From NCBI RefSeq assembly GCF_003946265.1, contig NZ_RHNO01000020.1, positions 1 to 39,590 of the forward strand: a DNA stretch of 39,590 bases. The letters run 5' to 3'. Each line of letters starts with the position of its first letter. Within the stretch, counting starts at the first letter, position 1. The notes under the pieces are model-generated. The model saw only the letters and a program-made list of their open reading frames with translations. It was not told the DNA's origin and made no database searches. Below, in pieces: positions 16,004 through 24,180 of the stretch. This DNA comes from Levilactobacillus yonginensis. Its GTDB lineage: Bacteria; Bacillota; Bacilli; Lactobacillales; Lactobacillaceae. The position numbers and the translations under genes were made by a program.

Positions 16004-16454
16004 TGTGTCTTTAATCCTCTCTGGTTGTCAGGCATCAAGCGGCAATGTTTCTGTTTTCATAACTTTTTCTTGCTGGTGGAGCGCTTGAAAAGAAGTCTAC
16101 CTGATTTTCAGTCAGAAATGGGGGACCTTACGAAGTCTGTACAGGTTGTCTACAGAACCTTTACGCGTTTATAAAAGCGACAATATCGTACCGCTTTCTG
16201 TATGTGTATTCATAATTATTTATATACTACGGTGGCTGACCTAGCAGAACCAATAGTCTCAGTGATTAACTATCAGCGGTTTAACCTCATCACCAACCGA
16301 TTGAATTCACGGCCATCTAATTTACCCCTTCCCATTTCGCCCAACTTCCTGTAGAATGACAGCAATAACTTCCGAAAGCGGCCACCAGTGGTCGTCATGT
16401 TACTAGTCAGAACACTTCTGCTAGGCTGGAAATCAGTCTAAGGAGTGTTTTTTT
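16004..16454. other. Intergenic region between divergent genes
   Basis: 450 bp that must hold promoters for the giant protein gene (minus) and the CynX-like gene (plus). A plus-strand TTCCCA-17-TAGAAT (16329-16357) is plausible for the transporter; I found no convincing minus-strand promoter. CTGTACAG and CTACAG lie close together at about 16138-16155. No ORF with a ribosome site. Confidence 0.4.
16329..16357 (+). promoter_or_regulatory. Possible promoter of the CynX-like transporter
   Basis: TTCCCA (16329-16334), a 17-bp spacer, TAGAAT (16352-16357). The -35 matches consensus at 4 of 6 positions; it would give a leader of about 90 nt. Confidence 0.35.
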
Positions 16455-17579
16455 ATGCGTAAAAATACCAGAATCCTGTTCATTCTCATTAGTTCAATGA
16501 ACCTACGTCTCGCCGTTACAGCTGTCACCCCGCTATTTACCGCCATTCAAGTCAGTCGGCATCTCAGTAGCGGTACTACTGCCCTACTTGTGACCATTCC
16601 CCTCCTGTGCTTTGCCCTCGGTGCCATCGTCGCCCCTAAACTCATTCAAACGGTTGGGAGTTGGCGGCTACTCTTCTGGGTCAACGTCACCTTAATCGTG
16701 GCCAACCTCGTCCGCCCATTCACCACTACGAGTCTCCTACTAGGCACTATTCTAATTGGCCTCGCCATTGCCCTGTTAAATATCCTGATTCCAACGCTAA
16801 TCGTTGGAAACACGACGAATGCCAGCCGATTAACCAGTTACTACTCAGTCATCATGAACATTGTCGCTGCCAGTGGGACCGTCATCGCCATCCCACTGGC
16901 TACCATTTGGGGGTGGCCGGCCGTTCTCAGCAGTTTCGCCTTGCCAGCAGTGATTGCCGTCTTGGTTGGTTTCAAATCAGCAGCCACACCCGTAATCGCG
17001 CCTCACCAGGCGACGCATCAGAACCTACTGACTACGCTCAAACACGACCGACCAGTCCGGCTCCTGGCACTCTTCATGGGTCTGCAATCGCTAATTTTTT
17101 ACAGCTTATTGGCCTGGCTTCCCGCCATCTTCCAATCATTAGGGGCTTCGGCAGCTATGGCTGGTAACCTACTAGCCGTATTCCAATTTGTGGGCGTCCC
17201 TGCTGCCCTGGTCTTAAACGTTCTCACCAATCGGCACCACACCCTGTTGATTCTTCTAAGCGGCTATCTGGGGGGCATGCTCGGCCTACTCGGTGGGGCG
17301 ATTGGCTGGTGGCTATCCGCCATCCTACTAGGTTTCACCTGCTCGCTAGTCTTTACCACGGCACTAACAATGATTGCCACCAGTAGTCGCACCCCTAGCA
17401 CCATTGCCAATCGTTCCGCCATTGCCCAATCACTGGGTTATTTGCTAGCAGCGGGCGGTCCTTTGGTCTTCGGTCAACTCCACGATCTCTTTGATAACTG
17501 GCAAGTCACCTGTTGGTTAATCACTTTTTTAATGGTTGTCACCGTACTTGTTGGTTTTCGAATTCCTTCAAATAACTAA
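16455..17579 (+). CDS. MFS transporter, CynX/NimT-like
   Basis: 374 aa, about 12 membrane helices. The N-terminal pattern SSMNLRLAVTAVTPLF matches the NLRxAVTxVxPL signature of the CynX/NimT (cyanate or 2-nitroimidazole) branch of the MFS. Substrates of this branch are poorly predicted by sequence, so I do not assign one. The ATG has AAGGAG 9-10 nt upstream. It is monocistronic, with a hairpin terminator at once after the stop. The gene is slightly short for the family (about 390-400 aa) but looks complete, ending in a hydrophobic helix plus a few polar residues. Confidence 0.85.
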   Translation: MRKNTRILFILISSMNLRLAVTAVTPLFTAIQVSRHLSSGTTALLVTIPLLCFALGAIVAPKLIQTVGSWRLLFWVNVTLIVANLVRPFTTTSLLLGTILIGLAIALLNILIPTLIVGNTTNASRLTSYYSVIMNIVAASGTVIAIPLATIWGWPAVLSSFALPAVIAVLVGFKSAATPVIAPHQATHQNLLTTLKHDRPVRLLALFMGLQSLIFYSLLAWLPAIFQSLGASAAMAGNLLAVFQFVGVPAALVLNVLTNRHHTLLILLSGYLGGMLGLLGGAIGWWLSAILLGFTCSLVFTTALTMIATSSRTPSTIANRSAIAQSLGYLLAAGGPLVFGQLHDLFDNWQVTCWLITFLMVVTVLVGFRIPSNN

Positions 17580-17612
17580 AAAGCCGTCTAGGAAAATTCC
17601 CAGGCGGTTTTC
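17578..17612. terminator. Bidirectional terminator between the CynX-like gene and nudC copy 1
   Basis: AAGCCGTCTAGGAA pairs imperfectly with TTCCCAGGCGGTTTT; T runs follow on both strands. It serves the plus-strand transporter and the converging minus-strand nudC gene. Confidence 0.7.
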
Positions 17613-17648
17613 GTTTCTATAAAAAAGGATAGCCAATCAATTCACCCG

Positions 17649-18470
17649 TTACACTTCATGATTCCGAAAGGCTTCGATCATCTTCCACGTCAGGCTTAAT
17701 GTCGTGTCGTCGTGCGGAATCTCATCCCGTTTGAACCACTGGGCTTTGGCTAATTCGTCATGCTCTAATCGAATCGATTTCTCCTGATTCAAATCGGCAA
17801 AGAAGCCCACCAACAGCGACTCAGAAGGCGCCCACGGCTGACTGCCATAGTAACGAAGATTATGAACGGATAGGCCCACCTCTTCGTGGACCTCACGCGC
17901 AATCGTTGCTTCTAGCGTTTCACCAATCTCTGCGTAGCCTGAAATCAGTGAGTAACGGTTGTACCCCGTCAAAAACTTGGTCATTAAAATACTGTCGCCA
18001 TCCGTGACACCCACGATAATGGCTGGTGAAATCTTAGGAAAAATCAACTGACCACATTGCGGGCAACGCAGGGCCCGTTCCTTGCCGTCTTGCTCCATCC
18101 GGTGACCGCAGCGGCCACAGAACTGATTGGTCTCATACCACCAGCCCAGGTGCGCAGCCGTGGCAGCAGCGAAGGCCACCCAGTTCGGCGTCAACTGGGT
18201 AAACCGGCGCGTTTCAACGTACTGATAGGCCGCATCCTCCGCCACCTGCTCGGCTACTAGGTAAAACGCCGTCTGGTCTACTGAGAACAGGTACGTGTAC
18301 GCCGTCTCGGGCAGTTGCCATTTGGCAGCCACCTCCTGGTAGCGTGGCAACGTTCCGTCGTGTAAAATAGCTTCGCGGTTGTGGTAGAGGACCACATAAT
18401 CCGTCCCAATTGGGGCGCGGCGTTGGTCATAGTGATTGTCAAAAACTTGCGGACTGATATCTTGAAACAT
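17649..18470 (-). CDS. nudC: NAD+ diphosphatase (NudC-type Nudix hydrolase), copy 1
   Basis: 273 aa. NudC hydrolyses NAD(H) to NMN(H) and AMP, and in some bacteria removes NAD caps from RNA. The protein has an N-terminal domain, a complete zinc ribbon (CGRCG and CPQCG), the Nudix box in full (G-x5-E-x7-REVHEEVGL, starting GYAEIGE) and the NADH-pyrophosphatase signature SQPWAPSESLL after the box. It lies 95 bp downstream of a very similar gene at 18566-19390; both proteins start MFQDISP.VFDNHY, and the bases before both start codons are alike (a GGGTGGG-type ribosome site), so the duplication included the leader. No terminator is clear between the copies, so they may share a transcript. Confidence 0.93.
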   Translation of the reverse strand: MFQDISPQVFDNHYDQRRAPIGTDYVVLYHNREAILHDGTLPRYQEVAAKWQLPETAYTYLFSVDQTAFYLVAEQVAEDAAYQYVETRRFTQLTPNWVAFAAATAAHLGWWYETNQFCGRCGHRMEQDGKERALRCPQCGQLIFPKISPAIIVGVTDGDSILMTKFLTGYNRYSLISGYAEIGETLEATIAREVHEEVGLSVHNLRYYGSQPWAPSESLLVGFFADLNQEKSIRLEHDELAKAQWFKRDEIPHDDTTLSLTWKMIEAFRNHEV

Positions 18471-18565
18471 AACCCACCCAACTTTCCAGAAAGTAATTAT
18501 TTATCATCTTAATCTTTACTGGGTGGCCGTACAAGTACGCAGTTTTTTCTGCCCTACTCGACTTT

Positions 18566-19390
18566 CTACGCGCGTCCATCACGGAATGCTTGACGCATCT
18601 CCCAGGCCAAAATAAATTTCGCGCCATCGGTAGGCATTTCATCGCGCTGGAACCACTGCGCCTTTGCCAACTCATCACGTTCCAGGTCGATTGCCACGTC
18701 CTCATCCAAGTCGGCAAAGAAGCCCACCAACAGCGACTCAGAAAACGCCCACGGTTGGCTCCCAAAGTAGCGAATATTGTGGACGGCCAGGCCAACCTCT
18801 TCGGAAACTTCCCGTTGAACGGCTGCCTCCAGCGTTTCACCAATTTCGGCAAACCCAGAAATCAGCGTGTATTTATCGTAGCCGACCGCGTACTTAGTCA
18901 GAAGGATCTGATCTCCTTTAGTGACAGCAACCACGACGACCGGCGAAATATTTGGAAAAATCTGCCGACCACAGTTCGAGCAGCGCAATGACCGTTGTTG
19001 CTCATCCTGTTGCATGGCGTGACCACATCGCCCACAGAACCGATTCGTCTCATACCACCACGCCAAGTGAGCCGCGGTGGCACCAGCAAATCCCAGCCAG
19101 CCTGGCTGCATTGTTTGAAAGGCTTTGATTGGTTGATACTGGTAGTCTGCATCCGGCGTTACCTTATCCGTTAACAGGTAAAACCCCGTTTGATCAATGG
19201 TAAATAGGTACGTGTACCGTGTCGGATCAATTTGCCACTTATCCGCTACCTCTTGAACCCGTGGCAAGCGCTGACCCTGAAAAATCACAGCGCTCCGATT
19301 ATCATAAATCAACACGTAGTCCGTCGCTAATGCTGCCCGTCGCCGCTCATAGTGATTGTCAAAAACCTTAGGACTAATATCTTGGAACAT
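18566..19390 (-). CDS. nudC: NAD+ diphosphatase (NudC-type Nudix hydrolase), copy 2
   Basis: 274 aa paralogue of the gene just downstream, clearly alike over its whole length, with all functional parts: zinc ribbon (CGRCG and CSNCG), Nudix box (GFAEIGE, then REVSEEVGL) and SQPWAFSESLL. The two differ mostly in the N-terminal domain and in the Lys/Arg-rich loops. Keeping two intact copies suggests different roles (substrate, expression or dosage) rather than decay. The ribosome site is GGTGGGAG close to the ATG. I could not identify a convincing promoter in the 265 bp upstream. Confidence 0.93.
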   Translation of the reverse strand: MFQDISPKVFDNHYERRRAALATDYVLIYDNRSAVIFQGQRLPRVQEVADKWQIDPTRYTYLFTIDQTGFYLLTDKVTPDADYQYQPIKAFQTMQPGWLGFAGATAAHLAWWYETNRFCGRCGHAMQQDEQQRSLRCSNCGRQIFPNISPVVVVAVTKGDQILLTKYAVGYDKYTLISGFAEIGETLEAAVQREVSEEVGLAVHNIRYFGSQPWAFSESLLVGFFADLDEDVAIDLERDELAKAQWFQRDEMPTDGAKFILAWEMRQAFRDGRA

Positions 19391-19557
19391 ACTCCCACCC
19401 GACTTTCTTGAAATCTTTGTTTTAATGACTCATAGTTTACGCTTAATTTGTCTTCATTATGGATATATTTCTGAAAACGATCATCGGTTAATTGGCTTGT
19501 GCCGCCATGATTAGCTACGCCATCCCTTATCTGGCAACGTTTTCACAAAGGCGACAC

Positions 19558-19586
19558 CTGAAAATAATTAAATAACGTGCTATAAT
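19558..19586 (+). promoter_or_regulatory. Promoter of the 306-aa membrane protein gene
   Basis: CTGAAA (19558-19563), a 17-bp spacer, then a perfect TATAAT (19581-19586). About 65 nt of leader precede the ribosome site. Confidence 0.6.
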
Positions 19587-19655
19587 CTAAAAACGCATGC
19601 TTCAAAATTCGGATTTTATATAACACATCTTTAACTAAAGGAGGATTCCCGCCTC

Positions 19656-20576
19656 ATGCCCTTATTATCCAAGCCCGAACTACGGGACTATCTCGTTGGC
19701 TTTGCCTTAGTTCTATTCATGGTCGCCATCGCGACCTGGCTGAACGACTATGAAATTATCCTACCAGAAATTGGCGCGCTGACCGCTGGTATGTGGATCT
19801 ACCACAACCCCACCTGGATCGCCCAGCCCTCAAAAATTTTTCTGGCACCTTCCGGAACTGCCGTCATTGGGTTCTTAGTGAATCAGCTGGCTATCGGGTA
19901 CGCCGAAAAGGTCTTACTGACGCTGATTCTTATTCTGATTCTGCTTAACATTTTGCGTTCCACACTGGCACCGTCATTTGCAACAGGACTCCTCCCCATC
20001 ATTATCAATGCCACGCACTGGTCATTTATCTTGGCCATCTTCACGTTCACATTGATTCTCATGGTTGGCGTCCTCCTTCAGGGACACTATCGCGGTCTGC
20101 CTGCTGGGCAGCCGCTACGCTGGCAACACATGCTTGGCTTCAGTCTGGCCGCCGGAATCTGGGTCGCCACAGTTTGGATTGCGGGCTTCCCTCAAATGGC
20201 TGGAATTCCACCCGTATTAGTCGTTTTCTTCGAAGTTTCCCAGATGCCTAACTATCGGGGAAAATTGGCACTGAAACACATCGTGGCGTTGAGTGGTGCC
20301 GCCACCTTGGGGGTACTGGTTCACCTCGTGTTGGCGTCCTGGTTGTTATCAGCATTAGTCACGCTACCACTAGTCTTTATTCTGCTACAACTTCTACGCA
20401 TCAAGTTGCCCGCAGCGTACGCGTTTCCACTGTTAGCGTTGGTCTTACCAGCCAGCATGTTTCACACGTTGCCTATTGCGGCTACGTTGGCTTCATGCTT
20501 TTTCTTGGGGTCCGTCGTCATCTTTCATCAAGTGGCCGACCGCATCCGGGTATCTTCTGAAAATAGCGAAATATAG
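19656..20576 (+). CDS. Multi-pass membrane protein of unknown function
   Basis: 306 aa with about nine hydrophobic segments. I do not firmly recognise it. Two similar-looking halves carry small-residue motifs at a helix start (FLAPSGTAVIGFLVN and LAPSFATGLLPIIINA) that recall HPP-type membrane proteins, but I would not assign that family without a profile search. AAAGGAGG lies 11 nt before the ATG, a slightly long spacing. It has its own TATAAT promoter and a strong terminator, so it is transcribed alone. The cytoplasmic C-terminus is short and polar. Confidence 0.75.
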   Translation: MPLLSKPELRDYLVGFALVLFMVAIATWLNDYEIILPEIGALTAGMWIYHNPTWIAQPSKIFLAPSGTAVIGFLVNQLAIGYAEKVLLTLILILILLNILRSTLAPSFATGLLPIIINATHWSFILAIFTFTLILMVGVLLQGHYRGLPAGQPLRWQHMLGFSLAAGIWVATVWIAGFPQMAGIPPVLVVFFEVSQMPNYRGKLALKHIVALSGAATLGVLVHLVLASWLLSALVTLPLVFILLQLLRIKLPAAYAFPLLALVLPASMFHTLPIAATLASCFFLGSVVIFHQVADRIRVSSENSEI

Positions 20577-20582
20577 GTGAAA

Positions 20583-20618
20583 GACCTGGCAACTAGCAAA
20601 AGTTGTCGGGCCTTTTTT
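20583..20618 (+). terminator. Terminator after the membrane protein gene
   Basis: GACCTGGCAACT pairs with AGTTGTCGGGCC around AGCAAA, followed by six T. Confidence 0.8.
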
Positions 20619-20781
20619 ATTAACCTTTACGTTCCCATTTCTAAGTGTCATTTGACCAGGAAAACGGTTGAATAATTTTTCTAATAACCGGGCCAGTCCT
20701 TTACTGGGTCGATACGATTAAGGTATCCGCCAGCGAATGAACATGCTATGCTGTGGCTAACATTATTGGAGGAAAACGACT

Positions 20782-21666
20782 ATGAAAAAACACCTAACGC
20801 CCCTACTTGCCATTGGCCTGTTAGCAGGCTCACTGGGGACCCTTACCGCCCACGCCAATTCGTCGGAATCGCCTTACGTCAGTCCCATTTCTGGTAGCGG
20901 CTGGCTCCACGATACCGAGTCACAACTGGGCTCATTTCACAACACTTATTACCGCCTGAAGAGTAAAACCAAGGCCACGATTATGATGTACAAAACGACT
21001 GGGGGTGGGACTGTTACCAAGCCCATCACCCTGCCTAAGGGCACCATTGTTGCGGCCAAGAAGGATGGTAAATGGTTAGAAGCCCGCTACAATACCATCA
21101 GCTATGGCTTAAAGAAGAAAGGCATCCCGACTAAAGGCGTCGCCGGTGACGGGGAACTCGCCTTCAAAATCAAAACGATTCAGGCAACTAAGATCACCCG
21201 ACCTGCCTACGCGCCGGCGTACGGAACTGGCGCTTATTTAAGCGGTGGCTTGAAAGCCATTGAACAGCTTGCGACGTACAAATATAATCAGGTCACCGTG
21301 ACATCCGACGGCTACCTTGAATACTTCCCTGCCGCCAAAAAGACGTTTACCACCTATAATACATTTACGGATTCCGACTATACTTGGTCCGTCATGCACG
21401 CAACCAAACCAACTCAGAGTATCAAAATTACCAAAGCCAACAAGAAAGGCGCGACTGTTAACCTGTTTACGAAGGTAAAACCCGTTGGGATTCCTAGTCA
21501 ACGCGTCGCTAAGAGTGGTAAATTCCAATACAAGGTGGCGCTGAAGAATCGCCACCAACCGTATACTTACGAAGATAATTCGTACGCTGATGACACGGCA
21601 ATCGCCAGCACCTACAGCATTGGCAAAATGCCATTTTACACGGTAATTGGCGGCGGATTTAACTAG
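20782..21666 (+). CDS. Secreted protein of unknown function
   Basis: 294 aa with a clear signal peptide (MKKHLTPLL..., cleavage probably after AHA at about residue 25). The mature part is basic and rich in Tyr, Thr and Lys, with repeated short beta-strand patterns such as NTYYRLKSKTKATIMMY and a later strand ending in KFQYKVALKNRHQPYTY. This resembles the many small secreted proteins of lactobacilli, but I recognise no catalytic or anchoring motif. The start is fixed by GGAGG 8-9 nt before the ATG; a -10-like TATGCT lies about 35 bp upstream. It has its own terminator. Confidence 0.75.
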   Translation: MKKHLTPLLAIGLLAGSLGTLTAHANSSESPYVSPISGSGWLHDTESQLGSFHNTYYRLKSKTKATIMMYKTTGGGTVTKPITLPKGTIVAAKKDGKWLEARYNTISYGLKKKGIPTKGVAGDGELAFKIKTIQATKITRPAYAPAYGTGAYLSGGLKAIEQLATYKYNQVTVTSDGYLEYFPAAKKTFTTYNTFTDSDYTWSVMHATKPTQSIKITKANKKGATVNLFTKVKPVGIPSQRVAKSGKFQYKVALKNRHQPYTYEDNSYADDTAIASTYSIGKMPFYTVIGGGFN

Positions 21667-21713
21667 AAACAGCGTGTGCCAACAGGTAATCAACAAGATT
21701 AAATACGGCAACC

Positions 21714-21742
21714 AGGTCTGGGACTTTTCCCAGGCCTTTTTT
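21714..21742 (+). terminator. Terminator after the secreted unknown
   Basis: AGGTCTGGGA pairs with TCCCAGGCCT (one wobble), followed by a run of six T counting the last stem base. Confidence 0.85.
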
Positions 21743-21855
21743 AGCGGTAACTGACTAAACGTTTACATGCTTTTTACCAAACTAACACGGCTGCTTTACA
21801 CCCTTCCTGTATGATTGAGCTTACTGCAACTCTACATATTAAAGGAGACCCCATC

Positions 21856-22683
21856 GTGTTAGATATCATTAAAGCTGTCATTCTCGGCATCATTGAAGGT
21901 GTCACCGAGTTTCTGCCAATTAGTTCCACTGGACACTTATACCTGGCCGACGAATTCATCAAGCTCAACGAATCCACTGCTTTTATCAACATGTTCATGG
22001 TGGTCATCCAGCTGGGCGCCATCTTGGCCGTCCTAGTCCTCTACTTTAACAAACTGAACCCTTGGGCGCCTCACAAAAGTGACCTAGAAAGGCATCAAAC
22101 ATGGGTTCTGTGGCTCAAAGTAATTGTGGCCGTGTTGCCATCAATTATTGTGGGGCTCCCCCTAAACGATTGGATGGACGCACACCTCACTAACTGGCAG
22201 GTCATCGCCGCAACGTTGATTATCTATGGGATTCTATTCATCATCATTGAAGCCTACAATCGGTACCAACGTCCCCGTTTTGACGACCTCAACCGCCTGC
22301 CCATGAGTATGGCCGTTTGGATCGGTTTGTTTCAAGTCCTAGCCATGGTACCGGGAACGTCACGCTCTGGCGCAACCATTCTGGGAGGGATTCTGCTGGG
22401 AACCTCACGCTACGTGGCCACCGAATTTTCCTTATTTCTGGCCATTCCCACGATGTTCGGCGCCTCTTCCTTAAAGGTTCTAAAATACTTTCTACACGGT
22501 AATCACTTTACTGGTAGCCAAATTGTCGTCCTCCTCACTGGCGTCATCGTTTCTTTCGTAGTCGCCTTCTTATCGATCAAGTTTCTCTTGCGGTATATTC
22601 GGAACAACGATTTCAAATTATTCGGTTGGTATCGAATTGTTTTGGGAATCATTGTCATCGGCTACTTCGGTTTTTTTCGGTAA
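21856..22683 (+). CDS. uppP: Undecaprenyl-diphosphatase (BacA family)
   Basis: 275 aa integral membrane enzyme that dephosphorylates undecaprenyl diphosphate, recycling the lipid carrier for peptidoglycan and teichoic acid synthesis; extra copies can give bacitracin tolerance. Both family signatures are present: [14 protein letters not shown] near residue 17 and [10 protein letters not shown] in the middle of the protein. I place the start at GTG 21856, with AAAGGAG 8 nt upstream; the in-frame ATG at 21811 would add 15 residues before the ribosome site and is unlikely. About eight membrane helices, full length for the family. It stands alone; no regulatory gene is beside it. Confidence 0.95.
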   Translation: MLDIIKAVILGIIEGVTEFLPISSTGHLYLADEFIKLNESTAFINMFMVVIQLGAILAVLVLYFNKLNPWAPHKSDLERHQTWVLWLKVIVAVLPSIIVGLPLNDWMDAHLTNWQVIAATLIIYGILFIIIEAYNRYQRPRFDDLNRLPMSMAVWIGLFQVLAMVPGTSRSGATILGGILLGTSRYVATEFSLFLAIPTMFGASSLKVLKYFLHGNHFTGSQIVVLLTGVIVSFVVAFLSIKFLLRYIRNNDFKLFGWYRIVLGIIVIGYFGFFR

Positions 22684-22978
22684 AATTCACAAGGTTTAGC
22701 AAAAATGACAAATATTTTGTAAAAACTGACAAATCTTATTTTACAATCATTTCTTACCCTGTTAATTATTAAGGCGTGGTCTAAACCGCATCAGACCGGC
22801 GATGTGACGAGCTGTTACTTATAAATAAGTTGTACGCTTAAGTGTGTCGACCATTCTCTTGAAATATTATTTAATCTAATGTGACGCCCTTTTAACTGCT
22901 TAGTAATCTAATTGCAACACTCCTCGGGTATGCTAGTAGCATAGATTATACGGAATAGGAAGAGTGTTTAAATAAAAT
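22684..22978. other. Intergenic region with direct repeats and dyads
   Basis: Contains two TGACAAAT repeats 21 bp apart (22706-22713 and 22727-22734), a perfect 8-bp dyad TTGTAAAA (22717-22724) with TTTTACAA (22739-22746), and the palindrome at 22929-22943. No ORF with a ribosome site. Confidence 0.5.
22929..22943. promoter_or_regulatory. Perfect 15-bp palindrome in the Apf-like gene promoter region
   Basis: TATGCTA-G-TAGCATA, 35 bp before the start codon of the Apf-like gene and overlapping the likely -10 region. It looks like an operator; the regulator is unknown. Confidence 0.45.
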
Positions 22979-23383
22979 ATGTCAAAACTAAAAATCAAAT
23001 TTGCAACACTATTACTACTTTTCGGCTTCGCCTTCGGTATGGCTACCAATGTGACGTCAAGCCTGACTAATCAAGAAACTACGACGACTGCCCAAGCAGC
23101 TACGAAATTATCTGCCTCACAAAAAAAGCAAATCACTAAAATCAACTCTGGTTTATCCAAGAAACAAAAGGCTGCCAAGAAATGGATTGCTTTCCGCGAA
23201 TCTCGTTACAGCTACAAGGCCCGCAATGGTAACTGTTACGGCCGTTACCAATTACTGAAGTCTTACCTGCATGGTGACCTCTCAGCTGTTAACCAAGAAA
23301 AGACCGCTAACAAGTACGTGAAGAACCGTTACAAGACTTGGACTAAGGCTAAGTCATTCTGGCAACATCATCACTGGTACTAA
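22979..23383 (+). CDS. Secreted Apf/transglycosylase-like lysozyme-fold protein
   Basis: 134 aa. Signal peptide with likely cleavage after AQA (residue 40), a short Lys-rich linker, and a C-terminal domain of about 70 residues: KKWIAFRESRYSYKARNG, then GRYQL and a closing FWQHHHWY. This is the pattern of aggregation-promoting-factor and extracellular transglycosylase C-terminal domains of lactobacilli. The Glu in FRES (E74) is the expected catalytic acid. Usual relatives carry a LysM domain or a long linker; this one has neither, so it is a minimal form. The ribosome site is odd: AGGAAGAG lies about 14 nt before the ATG, but an in-frame TAA just upstream rules out an earlier start. Strong terminator. 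Confidence 0.85.
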   Translation: MSKLKIKFATLLLLFGFAFGMATNVTSSLTNQETTTTAQAATKLSASQKKQITKINSGLSKKQKAAKKWIAFRESRYSYKARNGNCYGRYQLLKSYLHGDLSAVNQEKTANKYVKNRYKTWTKAKSFWQHHHWY

Positions 23384-23394
23384 ACACAAGTAAA

Positions 23395-23433
23395 CGAGCA
23401 AACATCTACCTTGGATGTTTGCTCGTTTTTTTT
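23395..23433 (+). terminator. Terminator of the Apf-like gene
   Basis: Perfect 12-bp stem CGAGCAAACATC with GATGTTTGCTCG, followed by eight T. Confidence 0.9.
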
Positions 23434-23521
23434 GCCTTCAATTTAGGCGGATAAAACGACAGAAGGTCTCTAACCAGTGGCCACATAACGCCCTAGCTGC
23501 TTTTCTTTACCACAATTTAAG

Positions 23522-23549
23522 TTGTTAATCCGGCCAAATCTCGTAAACT
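23522..23549 (+). promoter_or_regulatory. Promoter of the 179-aa anchored protein gene
   Basis: TTGTTA (23522-23527), a 16-bp spacer, TAAACT (23544-23549). Confidence 0.5.
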
Positions 23550-23583
23550 AGAGGAAAACAGTCGAAGAGGACGCGCGTTTATC

Positions 23584-24123
23584 ATGAAAAAATCATTCGT
23601 ATTTGGAAGTCTCATACTACTGGTACTCTTGATTCTGGGCGGTGGCTGGGCGGTGAGTCAGCAGCACACAACTCAGACTACCCCGGCAACTACGAAACCT
23701 ACCAAACCCAAGCGACCCAGCAATCACCTCACCGTAACCGAACTCAAGCAACATGAAAAGCTCCGTTACGCTGCCATCATCTATTACGCCTTAAAATATA
23801 CCAAACTTCAACGGTGGCAAGAAGCTTCCGACTTTAAGGCTGGCTGGCAAGTTGAGGTCTATCCTCATCACGGCCACCCCCAGTACCTCGTCTGGCCCGA
23901 TAAAAATGCGACGGATCAGGATAAGAATCTCGAACCCAACCGCTTTAAACTCACAGCGAAGGACACTGTCACTTACAATAGTTTCATCGTCCACTCCTTT
24001 AGTAAAGATATGACTCAGACCACCAGCTTAACCAAAATTGCAGCAACTATCAGTCACCATCACAAGGGACGGGCCGTTCGGCAGATGGTTCCTAACCTCA
24101 CTGTTAAAACTCATCATAACTAA
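23584..24123 (+). CDS. Membrane-anchored extracellular protein of unknown function
   Basis: 179 aa. An N-terminal hydrophobic segment (residues 5-24) without a lipobox Cys, then a Thr/Pro/Lys-rich linker (to about residue 46), then a compact domain rich in Tyr, His and Lys. I recognise no family. The linker and anchor suggest a domain displayed outside the membrane, in the style of many small Lactobacillaceae surface proteins. Ribosome site GAAGAGG is 13 nt from the ATG, longer than usual; the first ATG after it is used. It converges on the DUF998 gene and shares a terminator with it. Confidence 0.75.
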   Translation: MKKSFVFGSLILLVLLILGGGWAVSQQHTTQTTPATTKPTKPKRPSNHLTVTELKQHEKLRYAAIIYYALKYTKLQRWQEASDFKAGWQVEVYPHHGHPQYLVWPDKNATDQDKNLEPNRFKLTAKDTVTYNSFIVHSFSKDMTQTTSLTKIAATISHHHKGRAVRQMVPNLTVKTHHN

Positions 24124-24128
24124 AGCAT

Positions 24129-24175
24129 GTCAAAATAAGGGATCGAGACCTACCGTCTCGACCCCCTATTTTGAC
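24129..24175. terminator. Bidirectional terminator between converging genes
   Basis: Long stem: GTCAAAATA and TATTTTGAC outside, CGAGAC and GTCTCG inside, with CTACC as the loop. It closes the 179-aa protein gene (plus) and the DUF998 gene (minus). Confidence 0.85.
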
Positions 24176-24180
24176 TCATT

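Noticed and set aside
21811-21855. Longer uppP start at ATG 21811
   Set aside because: It lies upstream of the AAAGGAG site and would add 15 residues not expected for the family; GTG 21856 is correctly spaced.
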